Source: a bacterium (GTDB taxonomy: Bacteria > Vulcanimicrobiota > JABDET01). From it: a DNA stretch of 64,000 bases. Both the position numbers and the translations under genes were made by a program. The stretch covers positions 62,001-126,000 of the forward strand of contig JAKAVV010000001.1 of assembly GCA_021817145.1 (NCBI GenBank). The letters are read 5' to 3'. The notes beneath the pieces were generated by a model. The model had not been told where the DNA came from and ran no database searches. It saw nothing but the letters and a program-made list of their open reading frames with translations. Below, in pieces: positions 55,662 to 63,763 of this stretch (within the stretch, counting starts at the first letter, position 1; each line of letters starts with the position of its first letter).

Positions 55662-55690
55662 TTGCAGTATTTCTAGATGCCGTGTAGAAT
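55662..55690 (+). promoter_or_regulatory. Promoter of the ankyrin-repeat gene
   Basis: TTGCAG, 17 nt and TAGAAT, followed about 58 nt later by ATG 55749. Confidence 0.5.
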
Positions 55691-55748
55691 AATGTGTTAC
55701 TACTGTTTTATGAGGATAATGGAAGGAGCTCGTAAGTAAATAGGAATT

Positions 55749-56857
55749 ATGGGCAAACTTAATGAGAATCAAAAAATAGTGACTCGGGACATTTTGTTTT
55801 TTTTAAGTGAGAAAGCAGTGATTTATCTTGTTTTTATACTTGCTCTTTTTGCTTTTGCTGTTTTTTGCGCTTTGTACTGTCAGAAGTCAGCCTCAACCCT
55901 CAAGCTGAAAGCCCGACTAAAGCGATTCCCGTATTTCCCAACCCCAATTTGAATCAAGCGTTTCGCAATGCTGTATGGGAAGGGAATTTGCAGTTAATAA
56001 AACAGCTCTTAAAAAAGGGGGCTGATATTAACCATCAAGGATCTTATGGGGCAGGAGAAATGACCCCTTTGGCCACTGCTGTCAAATGGAGGCATTTTAG
56101 AGTGGTGAAATATTTAGTTTCTCATGGAGCAGACGTCAATGAGCCTTCTTTTATTGGGTATACTCCTTTGGAAATAGCTGTCAAATATAAAAATTTAAGA
56201 TGTGTGAAGTATTTAGTTTCTCATGGAGCAGAGATTAATCTAAAAGATTCGTATGGGAATTTTCCTCTCAGCTATGCAGCTCGAAAAGGGGAGTTAAGGA
56301 TAGTAAGGTTTTTAGTTTCTCATGGAGCAGAGATTAGTCTAAAGGATTCTTATGGTGAGACTGCTTTGGGTGAAGCTTTGTTTTACCATCATCTTCGCGT
56401 TGTGAAATATCTTTTGTCTTATGGACCCAAGTGGAGGGAGAAAACAACCCTTCTTTCCTATTCAGCAGCAGTTCATTATCCTGATGAATATATTGGACAG
56501 AAGATAAATTGGAGTGGATCAGTGGTAAGTATTGATACAGGTAAAGGGTTTTTAGAAGTGCTCAGGGGCAACTCATTATACCCATTGATCGTATTTTATA
56601 AAGGATACTGCTCGACCAGCAAGTTAGCAAAAAGAGGTATTAAAGATGGCGTCAAAATTAGAATTTTTGGCGTTTTTGAGGGGTTGACCTCTAATCCTTC
56701 TGTAAAGGTAAAAGCGATTCAGATTGAACGGCTGAAAACAGGTAACCCTGGTGGGCGAAAGAGGCGAACCCGCGTGGCTCACGATTTGGTAAAAAGTAAT
56801 AGTTTTTGGATGCTTTTACATGGCAAGCAGTGGAGGATGTTGAAGGTTCCTCGCTAA
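55749..56857 (+). pseudogene. Membrane-anchored ankyrin-repeat protein, frame-disrupted
   Basis: Two overlapping ORFs make one plausible protein. The first (ATG 55749) gives a cytoplasmic start and a TM anchor (AVIYLVFILALFAFAVF). The second frame, open by 55865, gives SLNPQAESPTKAIPVFPNPN and then about five ankyrin repeats (LKKGADINHQG, LVSHGADVNEPS, LVSHGAEINLKDSYG, LVSHGAEISLKDSYG) and a beta-rich C-terminal domain. The switch lies at a run of six T (55860-55865), so a 1-nt indel, a sequencing error or a -1 slip would join them. After residue about 295 the ORF enters the tRNA-derived repeat at 56747, so its last roughly 35 residues are probably island DNA. Confidence 0.7.
56747..56764. 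repeat. 18-bp copy of the tRNA-Val 3' end (island boundary)
   Basis: CCTGGTGGGCGAAAGAGG is identical to 58119-58136, and 17 bp of it to the tRNA-Val acceptor/CCA end. It lies inside the ankyrin ORF and marks the left edge of GC-rich DNA. Confidence 0.7.
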
Positions 56858-56874
56858 TCTTGCATGTCATAAGA

Positions 56875-57705
56875 ATGAATTTGAGTGAATGGTTTAGGGT
56901 GTCACCTGACGTTATGAGCAGTCAGGTCACGAGTTTGACCTGGAAGCCCTCTCCTTACCCTCGGCCTGGAGGGAGTTCCGGGGCCTTTGAGGTTGAAGCA
57001 TCCGAGGGGGATTATAGGGCACTGCTTAAGCCCGGCAGGCCTGATCCTCAATCTTTGCCTCGGTGTCAGGCTGCTGTGGAAAGAATCGCTTTCGTTTTGG
57101 GAAACCGTCTTGACCTCCCCATTCCACCAGTCCAGTTGACCAAAGGCTTTCCCCCGGCAGTGGCTGACTGGCCTTGCTGCATCGCATTTAAGCCAAAGGG
57201 AGCCGTGTGGACATGGGGATATTTACAGGCAAAGGGCGCACTGTCAGCTCTTGATAAGAATTTGTTTCAGGAAGGCGCAAGGATTGTTCCATTTCATATC
57301 TGGATAGATGCCCATGACCGCGCAAACCAGGGGAATATCCTTTATGTCGAAAATCCCGAATCTGGGGAATCCCGGTTCTTCTTTATCGACCACTCCACCA
57401 GCATGTTGGGGGCCGAGCAGGTGGGACATAAGCACTGGCGGGAGGGCCGTCCTCTGGAGTTCGTCCAATGTGCGGTTTTCGCTCAGTTTTTGGAACAAAT
57501 TTCCTCTCTCACAGCGTCCAAAACCATAGACAAAATCGCCAATTTGAGTGATAATGAGATTAGAGAGGCCGTTTTATCCATTCCGGAGGAGTTCCTTACA
57601 AGTGAGGAGAAATGCCTTACCATAGAGGGGCTTCTACAACGGAAGGGGAAGATTCGGGAGCTTGTAAAAAGGTGGTTTGAGAATTATGGGAAATCGTATG
57701 ACTAG
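56875..57705 (+). CDS. HipA-like kinase-domain protein
   Basis: 276 aa from ATG 56875 (alternatives 56806 and 56914; no SD at any). Features of HipA-like kinases: Lys52 in RALLKPG, CQAAVERIAFVLGNRLDLPI, hinge-like CCIAFKPKG, catalytic-loop IWIDAHDRANQGNILY (about 143-158) and the metal-binding FFFIDHS. A helical C-terminus follows. It lacks the N-terminal HipA subdomain and any HipB partner. GC-rich codons (for example CCTCGGCCTGGAGGGAG) contrast with all neighbours, indicating recent transfer. Overlaps the next gene by 8 bp. Confidence 0.75.
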   Translation: MNLSEWFRVSPDVMSSQVTSLTWKPSPYPRPGGSSGAFEVEASEGDYRALLKPGRPDPQSLPRCQAAVERIAFVLGNRLDLPIPPVQLTKGFPPAVADWPCCIAFKPKGAVWTWGYLQAKGALSALDKNLFQEGARIVPFHIWIDAHDRANQGNILYVENPESGESRFFFIDHSTSMLGAEQVGHKHWREGRPLEFVQCAVFAQFLEQISSLTASKTIDKIANLSDNEIREAVLSIPEEFLTSEEKCLTIEGLLQRKGKIRELVKRWFENYGKSYD

Positions 57706-58099
57706 AAAGGAATTCACGTGCTGCTCCTTTTCCCCTGACGCAAGCAGCAAGAAAGGCCACGTTCTCGCCGTGATTGCCGCCACATGGCAGGGAGAAAACA
57801 AGTTGAAAAATGTCGAGTGGTGCCTGAATGAGGAAGCAAGAAGCCTTCTGGAGGATGTCACAAAAATCAAGTCCCTGAGGAACGTCCTTCTGAATCTGCA
57901 TGATTTCTTTAAAGAAGCGGCCACAAGAGCAGTGGAACGTCTTGGTTCCGATCATGCAAAGTTTTGGGACATGTTTTTTGACGAAGTGGGTTGCCTAAAT
58001 TTCTCTTTCACTGAACCGGCGGAAACGGACACCGAATCCCTGAAGGAAATTTTGAACCAGCAGATCAGGTCGAAAGAAGAATTGCTGGTTACCGCGTGA
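57698..58099 (+). CDS. Hypothetical partner of the HipA-like kinase
   Basis: 133 aa, not recognised. Starts MTRKEFTCCSFSPDASSKKG, then VLAVIAATWQGENKLKNVEWCLNEEA and a helical, acidic C-terminus. No signal, no TM. It overlaps the kinase gene and shares its GC-rich composition, so it is probably a functional partner (antitoxin, adaptor or substrate). Alternative starts are ATG 57686 and TTG 57677. Confidence 0.6.
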   Translation: MTRKEFTCCSFSPDASSKKGHVLAVIAATWQGENKLKNVEWCLNEEARSLLEDVTKIKSLRNVLLNLHDFFKEAATRAVERLGSDHAKFWDMFFDEVGCLNFSFTEPAETDTESLKEILNQQIRSKEELLVTA

Positions 58100-58119
58100 A
58101 CCTTGCATCTCTATAAATC

Positions 58120-58167
58120 CTGGTGGGCGAAAGAGGACTTGAACCTCTGACCTCCTGAATGTAAGTC
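58120..58167. repeat. 48-bp exact copy of the tRNA-Val 3' half (att-like)
   Basis: Identical over 48 bp to 61054-61101, running from the CCA end through acceptor, T-arm, variable loop, anticodon stem and part of the anticodon loop. The 5' half of a tRNA is absent, so it is not a gene. This is the usual trace of integration at a tRNA 3' end. Confidence 0.9.
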
Positions 58168-58303
58168 CAATGTGCCACTTTTTGCCCCTTTTTAGTTTCG
58201 TTGAGTTTGTTCAGTATTTATAGGGGTTTAAGCCACTTTTCAAGTGAAGGTCAGTTTGTCCATTTTTACCCCTTTTTGGACTCATCCGTTAGAAAGCTTA
58301 ATT

Positions 58304-59587
58304 CTACCACCGTTTCACCCCACCATGACGGGAACAAGCACCGCGCCCTGTGGCTTCTGAGCAAGTTCCATCACGACAAAGCGTTTCTCCTTGACATTGG
58401 TTATCTTTTTTCTGATTTCCCTGCTGTGGGTTCTCATTCGATGGGGCAACTATTGTTGCGCCTAATGGTGAAGTTCCAATATACCAAGCTGGATGAATCT
58501 CCATCCAACCATGATCTTTATCAAGTACGTACGGGCCCACAACGTAAACATGGGAACCAACTTCAGGCTTTCGAATTGAATTGTGGTATCCTTCACAAGC
58601 AGTAATCGCATCAATTTGGGTTACGGAATGTTCACACACTGCTTCCACAACAAGGTCTCCATGCTCACCAGAATAATTCCTTCCATCGAGAAGCCTTTGG
58701 TAAGGATTGTCCAGAATAATGTTGATATGATAATCTCCATCTCTTTCTGGTCTCACGGTGTCCACTGTTCCCGATACAAGCATGCAGGAGTTAATGACCT
58801 TGAGTCTCCAGGAGTTATAAACATGCGCCATGATGTCTCCATGTTTACAATAGGATCCAGAGGAAACATAATTGCTGTTACCATTTCCCCGTCCTCCTGC
58901 ATTGCCAAGGTTGAATTCTTTTGGCATGTTCTGCAGGTACGTAACTTCTACTGGATGAGTATGCTTAATTTCTACTGCATAGAAAGGAGCATGGCAGTTC
59001 GAGGCTATTTTCTTGGAAATCATCAACTCTGTAATTTTTTTTAAGATGGCTTTATCATTACCGTAAGAACCCGGGGTTCCGCTAAATTTTAAATCTGAGG
59101 TTTTCTCCGACACCTTAACCACGACAAGATTAAGTGGGGAAATATCCTGGCAAAGTTTCACGGAAAAATGCTGTCCAACTTGAATTTTTTTACCTTTTCC
59201 CGCTGGGATTTCGTAAAATATTTTCTTGCCTGATTGAACTATACTTACAGGAAGCGAAAGAGGTTTATTTTTTTTTGATTCATGATACAGAAGTAGAATA
59301 CTCAGTCCTCTTCTCATTTTAAATTTGCCTTTTGTGTTAAAGAAGCCAACCATCTTTTCCCCTTCTGGATAAATTCCCGAAATCGTCCCAATTTTTTCAC
59401 CGTGAAATAAGATTTTGAAACTTGACAATGAAGGAAGTGGAAGCTGGGGTTTAAAAGAAACCCGAATCTCCCTCCATCCCATATTCATTACTCCTGTAAC
59501 GACTGCGGGTATCTGCTCATCTGCAGCAATGGCTGATATTTGAAGGAGAAATAAAAGTAACAGGAATTGAACGAAGTTATGTCTCAT
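58304..59587 (-). CDS. Secreted protein with C-terminal DUF3761-like motif
   Basis: 427 aa from ATG 59587, preceded by GAGGAGGT (TTG 59608 is the track start). Signal peptide NFVQFLLLLFLLQISAIAA. Residues about 240-370 form a Cys/His-containing domain (CMLVSGTVDTVRPERDGDYH, LVVEAVCEHSVTQIDA, GPYVLDKDHGWMEIHPAW) of a kind found in assorted secreted bacterial proteins. The tail LCRDGTCSEATGRGACSRHG followed by GVKRW matches the DUF3761 pattern. Function unknown; likely cell-surface or periplasmic. Lies in the outer tRNA-Val island. Confidence 0.75.
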   Translation of the reverse strand: MRHNFVQFLLLLFLLQISAIAADEQIPAVVTGVMNMGWREIRVSFKPQLPLPSLSSFKILFHGEKIGTISGIYPEGEKMVGFFNTKGKFKMRRGLSILLLYHESKKNKPLSLPVSIVQSGKKIFYEIPAGKGKKIQVGQHFSVKLCQDISPLNLVVVKVSEKTSDLKFSGTPGSYGNDKAILKKITELMISKKIASNCHAPFYAVEIKHTHPVEVTYLQNMPKEFNLGNAGGRGNGNSNYVSSGSYCKHGDIMAHVYNSWRLKVINSCMLVSGTVDTVRPERDGDYHINIILDNPYQRLLDGRNYSGEHGDLVVEAVCEHSVTQIDAITACEGYHNSIRKPEVGSHVYVVGPYVLDKDHGWMEIHPAWYIGTSPLGATIVAPSNENPQQGNQKKDNQCQGETLCRDGTCSEATGRGACSRHGGVKRW

Positions 59588-59623
59588 CAGTAGAACCTCC
59601 TCTGGCAATTTATGGAAATTCTC

Positions 59624-59651
59624 ATTGTACTCCTTTTTTCGTTTTTCACAA
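59624..59651 (-). promoter_or_regulatory. Promoter of the DUF3761-like gene
   Basis: On the minus strand TTGTGA, 16 nt and TACAAT, about 37 nt before ATG 59587. Confidence 0.6.
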
Positions 59652-59842
59652 CCTACCCCTAAACAGTAAGCCAGCAGTAGCCATTGCGTAGAATATGAAT
59701 ACTGGCTGTTATGAGAAATTAGGCTGAAAAGGAAGGAAAAGAAAAGCTGGCAGGGGCAGTAAACTCTTCCCTTTAAAGCAAACGGGTAAGAGGTTACGTA
59801 TTACGAAAAGAACGAAAACCGTTTTAAGGGAAAGGTAATGGG

Positions 59843-60823
59843 TTAGGGTTTTGGTCTTTCCCAGAGCACACGTCCTGATTTGCGAAACAACACAATCGAA
59901 TTAGCCCTGCGGTGTTCAGTCGCTCCTGAGCTTATATACTGCAAATTAACAGATCCTAAATCAAGAAGATTTTTCCCGTCTGCGCTGTCCATCTGCAGGG
60001 TAGGTCTTCCATTTGAATGAAGAAAAAGGAAAGCACGAAGGGTTCCTTTGGCATCGTACATCTCCAAGTCTGGGCTTCCATGCTGACCAAGCAAAAACAT
60101 AGCACGGGGGTTTCCTTTGGCATCGTCCATCCCTAACATTGGGCTTCCATGCTGACCAAGGGAAAACATAGCACGGGGGTTTCCTTTGGCATCGAGCATC
60201 CCTAACATTGGGCTTCCATGCTTAGTAAGAAAAAACTTAACACGGGGGTTTCCTTTGGCATCGTCCATCCCTAACATTGGGCTTCCATGCTTAGTAAGAA
60301 AAAACTTAACACGGGGGTTTCCTTTGGCATCGTCCATATCCAAGTGTGGGCTTCCATGCTGACCAAGCAAAAGGAAAGCACGGGGGTTTCCTTTGGCATC
60401 GTCCATCCCTAACATTGGGCTTCCATGCTTAGTAAGGGCAAGTGCAGCACGGGGGGTTCCTTTGGCATCGTCCATCCCTAAGTCTGGGCTTCCATGCTGA
60501 CCAAGGGCAAGTGCAGCACGAAGGGTTCCTTTGGCATCGGACATCCCTAACATTGGGCTTCCATGCTTAGTAAGAAAAAGGAAAGCACGGGGGGTTCCTT
60601 TGGCATCGAACATATCCAAGTGTGGGCTTCCATTACGAATACCAAAAGACCCTCTGGTTTTCCCCTTAGAATCAACGAGGCGGAACTCTTGCGCTGAGAT
60701 GACTTTTCTTTGGTCTGCTGCAAAGACTGGTTTCCCATAAAGGAAAGTAGTCATGACAGCCCCTCCCAGAAATCCTGAAATCATCAGAACTAATAATCCT
60801 CCTAAATACTGCTTGGTGTTCAT
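59843..60823 (-). CDS. Membrane-anchored 23-residue-repeat protein
   Basis: 326 aa from ATG 60823, preceded by GGAGTG; the track start 60865 adds 14 codons without SD. One N-terminal TM/signal segment (GGLLVLMISGFLGGAVMTTFLYG), a lead-in half repeat (FRLVDSKGKTRGSFGI), then nine full 23-residue repeats and a partial tenth, of consensus HGSPMLGMDDAKGNPRAFLLL. The regular hydrophobic alternation suggests a beta-solenoid outside the membrane. The C-terminus (VLFRKSGRVLWERPKP) is unique. Function unknown. Confidence 0.8.
   Translation of the reverse strand: MNTKQYLGGLLVLMISGFLGGAVMTTFLYGKPVFAADQRKVISAQEFRLVDSKGKTRGSFGIRNGSPHLDMFDAKGTPRAFLFLTKHGSPMLGMSDAKGTLRAALALGQHGSPDLGMDDAKGTPRAALALTKHGSPMLGMDDAKGNPRAFLLLGQHGSPHLDMDDAKGNPRVKFFLTKHGSPMLGMDDAKGNPRVKFFLTKHGSPMLGMLDAKGNPRAMFSLGQHGSPMLGMDDAKGNPRAMFLLGQHGSPDLEMYDAKGTLRAFLFLHSNGRPTLQMDSADGKNLLDLGSVNLQYISSGATEHRRANSIVLFRKSGRVLWERPKP
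60014..60634. repeat. 69-bp in-frame tandem repeat (9 copies)
   Basis: Units of 69 bp containing TTTCCTTTGGCATCG and GGGCTTCCATGCT recur nine times. Some adjacent units are nearly identical (about 60180-60320), pointing to recent unit duplication or gene conversion. Confidence 0.9.
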
Positions 60824-60986
60824 CGTTTCATCACTCCTTTTTTTAATTATTCTGAGTAACAGCATGGATCTTTCGTTCTTCTTTAATTTATCTCGAATGT
60901 TAGGTTTCCCTGCTCTAAAGACACCGAAGTTTGCTGTGGTACAAATTTGATGAGATTTTTAATAATTTTTTCATTCTCTGGGAAAT

Positions 60987-61008
60987 CACGTTAGATCCAC
61001 GTTAGATC
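60987..61008. repeat. Tandem 11-bp repeat CACGTTAGATC
   Basis: Two exact abutting copies, 47 bp from the tRNA-Val 3' end, inside the island side. They could be recombinase arm-type sites or an operator. Confidence 0.55.
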
Positions 61009-61054
61009 GTGAGTGTTTTCAAAACCAGATAAACTCACAAACACCGCATCAATA

Positions 61055-61131
61055 CTGGTGGGCGAAAGAGGACTTGAACCTCTGACCTCCTGAATGTAAG
61101 TCAGGCGCTCTAACCAACTGAGCTATTCGCC
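61055..61131 (-). tRNA. tRNA-Val (anticodon UAC)
   Basis: 77 nt with encoded CCA. Acceptor GGGCGAA/TTCGCCC, D-arm AGCTCAGTTGGTTAGAGC, anticodon stem CCTGA/TCAGG with loop CTTACAT (anticodon TAC), T-arm AGAGGTTCAAGTCCTCT. Intact; its 3' half is duplicated at 58120-58167. Confidence 0.97.
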
Positions 61132-61161
61132 CGCGCTTTGAGAATTCGATAGGGTTTGCAT

Positions 61162-61341
61162 CTACGATCGATTTTCATGTTCGGTTCGTTCCTGTATCTC
61201 ATTTAGCTCCTTTTCCTTAATCCCGACATATCGAGTAAATGCGCGATACAGAAATTCTCTTTCTGATAGATTTAATTTTTCCAAAAGATGATTTAGTCGA
61301 GTATAATCTTCCGGAGAGATGTAAAAGTTTAATTCCACCAT
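61162..61341 (-). CDS. Small 59-aa protein downstream of the PhoR-like kinase
   Basis: Too short for the ORF track. ATG 61341 lies 2 nt after the kinase stop, giving VELNFYISPEDYTRLNHLLE, LSEREFLYRAFTRYVGIKEK and an acidic end. Pattern (strand, then two amphipathic helices) fits a ribbon-helix-helix-like regulator or small adaptor. Position suggests translation coupled to the kinase. No SD is clear. Confidence 0.5.
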   Translation of the reverse strand: MVELNFYISPEDYTRLNHLLEKLNLSEREFLYRAFTRYVGIKEKELNEIQERTEHENRS

Positions 61342-61343
61342 AA

Positions 61344-63101
61344 TCAGTTTAATTTTTCAGAGGTGGGAAGAAGTCCTTTGGAAGGGAAAAAAATAGTAAC
61401 AACTGTTCCCTGATTTTCTTGGCTTTTAATTTCAATCCGACCTCCATGTGATTCGATGATTTTCTTGACAATGGGAAGCCCAAGCCCCCATCCTTTTCCT
61501 TTTCTGTTTTTTCCTCCTTGGAAAAAGGGTTCGAAAATATTGGGTAAATCTTCTTTAGGAATGCCGTACCCATTGTCTGTAATCTGCAGGAGAATTTCTT
61601 CATTTAAGTAGGAAAGGGAAGTCTGAATTTTTCCTCCTGGAGGAGAATATTTAACCGCATTATCTAAAAGGTTTAGAATGACTTGTTTGAGGCGGTGGCT
61701 GTCTCCCATGATTTCAGGTATTTCCCCTTGGCACTCATATTCTAAGAGGATCTGATACCTCTCTGCATGATTTTGAAAGGTCTCCACTGTTTCTTTTACT
61801 AGATCAGGGAGAGAAACAGGTGAATAAGTTAGAGGGGTTTGTCCGCTGCTGAATTTTGAGAATTCTAGAAGTTCTTCAACCAGTTCTGTCAGACGATTGG
61901 ATTCATTTTCTATTCGGGAGAGGATTTTTTTGATTTCATTTTCTTTTTCTAACCCTGGGTCATCCAGAAGAGTAATAACATATCCTTTAATAATGGTTAA
62001 CGGGGTGCGCAGTTCATGAGATACCTGCCCTAAAAATGAGTTCCTGACCTCTTCCAACTGTCTGATTTCAGTAATATCTCTGAAGATCACCATTCCTGAT
62101 ACCTCTTCTAAAGGGGTGAGGGGGATCACATAAATTTTTAAAACATTGTAAGGAAGTGAGACTTCCAGGCTCAAGATTTTTTTTTGATCTAAAGAATCTG
62201 AAACCAATTTCAGCGCTTCTTTCAGCGGCCAGATTGATTCCAGAGATTTTCCTGAGGCTTCAGAAGATTTTACTCTTAACATTCTTTCAGCGGTTGGATT
62301 CAAAAAATTGATGTTTTGATTTTTGTCCAGAACAATCAGCCCATCAATCATGGAGGAGAAGAGCGCTTTTAAGGTTATTTTTTCTCTCTGCAGCTCTTGA
62401 AATTGAATTTGCAATTTTTCCGCCATATCATGAATTGCTTCCCCAAGTTGTCCTAATTCGTCTTTTCTTTTAAAGGTAATCCGTTCTTTCCATTCTCCTT
62501 TTGAAATTTTTTGAGTGACTTTTTCCAGTTCCTTAATGGGTTTAGCGAGAGCAGCAGAAGCAGCAAAGGAAAGGATAAAAGAAACCATAAAGGCTCCTAA
62601 AGCGACCCATAGTAAAGTGGTGTCAAAAATTGACAAAACAGGGGAAAGAGTGGATTCTGAAATTCTTCCTTCAATGATCCCTGCGGGTTCATTGAATTGA
62701 TTAATTGCTCGAGCAGCGCACCAGGATTTCCCAGATCTCCAGAGCGTTCCATTTATTTTCTCAAGGGCTTCCATCGCTTTTTTAGCAATAAAACCGGTAG
62801 GTTTTCCCCTAAGTTTTGAGTCAAAGACAATTTCCCCTTGAAGGTTTGCGACAAGAAGATGAATTTTAGGATTAAAATGCTTCCTTGTTAAAGATAACTG
62901 TGAGGCAAGAGTTAAACTTCCCGTTACTCCTAGATTCATTTCAATTGAGTGGCTCAAAATCCGCACCTGTGTTTTAACTTGACGAGCCAGTTCTTTCTCG
63001 AGTTCTTTTTTGACTCTTATGTCAATGATGAAGATTTCAGCGCTGAGAATCAAGGTGATTAAAACCAAAAAAGAAAAGAACCACTGGAGCCGGATGCTCA
63101 T
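61344..63101 (-). CDS. PhoR-like sensor histidine kinase
   Basis: 585 aa. TM helix (about 8-28), periplasmic sensor (about 29-160), second TM (about 165-187), HAMP (about 188-242), PAS (about 250-350), HisKA with [14 protein letters not shown] (His362) and HATPase with LLDNAVKYSPPGG, DNGYGIP and GWGLGLPIVKK. This is the PhoR/WalK layout. It overlaps the response-regulator gene by 4 bp. The 59-aa ORF follows. Input signal unknown; phosphate limitation is only a guess from family. Confidence 0.92.
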   Translation of the reverse strand: MSIRLQWFFSFLVLITLILSAEIFIIDIRVKKELEKELARQVKTQVRILSHSIEMNLGVTGSLTLASQLSLTRKHFNPKIHLLVANLQGEIVFDSKLRGKPTGFIAKKAMEALEKINGTLWRSGKSWCAARAINQFNEPAGIIEGRISESTLSPVLSIFDTTLLWVALGAFMVSFILSFAASAALAKPIKELEKVTQKISKGEWKERITFKRKDELGQLGEAIHDMAEKLQIQFQELQREKITLKALFSSMIDGLIVLDKNQNINFLNPTAERMLRVKSSEASGKSLESIWPLKEALKLVSDSLDQKKILSLEVSLPYNVLKIYVIPLTPLEEVSGMVIFRDITEIRQLEEVRNSFLGQVSHELRTPLTIIKGYVITLLDDPGLEKENEIKKILSRIENESNRLTELVEELLEFSKFSSGQTPLTYSPVSLPDLVKETVETFQNHAERYQILLEYECQGEIPEIMGDSHRLKQVILNLLDNAVKYSPPGGKIQTSLSYLNEEILLQITDNGYGIPKEDLPNIFEPFFQGGKNRKGKGWGLGLPIVKKIIESHGGRIEIKSQENQGTVVTIFFPSKGLLPTSEKLN

Positions 63102-63763
63102 ACCATTGTAAAAATGTATCCTTTTCCCCAGACAGTCTTCAAAATGCGCTCCCCTTTCATCTTTTCTCTTAAATTTTTAACATGAACATCAAGAGTTCTT
63201 GTGTCCATGCTTTCTGTTCCCCATACTTGTTTTAAGATTTCTTCCCTGGTCAGGATTTTTTCATGATTTAAAACGAAAAAGTAAAGTAAATCGAATTCTT
63301 TTGGAGATAACTCTAGAGGTCTGTTTTGATAAACAACTTTCCTTTTCAGAATATCCAGACTGAGGCTTCCAAGAATCACTTTTTTTTCTTTATCTCGGGG
63401 TTGTAATCTTCGTAAAACAGCTTTTACTCTTGCTGTAACTTCTCTTGGATTAAAAGGTTTGGTAATATAGTCGTCAGCTCCTTTTTCAAGTCCAATGATT
63501 CGATCTTGATCGCTTCCTCTAGCAGTCACGAAAATGACAGGGATATTGCTTATTTTTCGAACTTCTTCAGTAACTTGATCCCCATCCATGTCAGGCAGTT
63601 GGAGATCTAAAAGAATGAGATCCACAGGAGTGGTTTGTATTTTCGAAATCGCTTCTTTACCTGTTGAAGCAGTTAAGGTTTGGTATCCGGAGCGGGCTAG
63701 ATTGATTCGCAGGAGATCAAGAATCGCTTCTTCGTCGTCCACGATCAAAATCGTTTCCATCAT
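63098..63763 (-). CDS. OmpR/PhoB-family response regulator
   Basis: 221 aa. Receiver with DDEE, phosphoacceptor Asp53 in LLDLQLPDMDG, VTARGSD and TKPFNPREV; winged-helix DNA-binding domain with LSPKEFDLLYFFVLNHEKIL and TRTLDVHVKNLREKM. First gene after greA with no gap (ATG follows its stop directly) and overlaps the kinase gene. Two adjacent ATGs are possible starts. Confidence 0.95.
   Translation of the reverse strand: MMETILIVDDEEAILDLLRINLARSGYQTLTASTGKEAISKIQTTPVDLILLDLQLPDMDGDQVTEEVRKISNIPVIFVTARGSDQDRIIGLEKGADDYITKPFNPREVTARVKAVLRRLQPRDKEKKVILGSLSLDILKRKVVYQNRPLELSPKEFDLLYFFVLNHEKILTREEILKQVWGTESMDTRTLDVHVKNLREKMKGERILKTVWGKGYIFTMV

Noticed and set aside
58120-58167. Apparent second tRNA-Val
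   Set aside because: Only the 3' half is present; D-arm and 5' acceptor strand are missing.
58201-59044. Plus-strand ORFs of 134 and 153 aa near 58.2-59.0 kb
   Set aside because: They lie opposite the signal-peptide-bearing DUF3761-like gene, which has a better start, SD and promoter.
59588-59842. Gap between the two island envelope genes
   Set aside because: Apart from the promoter at 59624-59651 I see no ORF, RNA fold or repeat that can be supported.
60014-60634. Regular 69-bp repeats resembling an array
   Set aside because: Not CRISPR: units are contiguous, in frame and coding, with no unique spacers and no cas genes.
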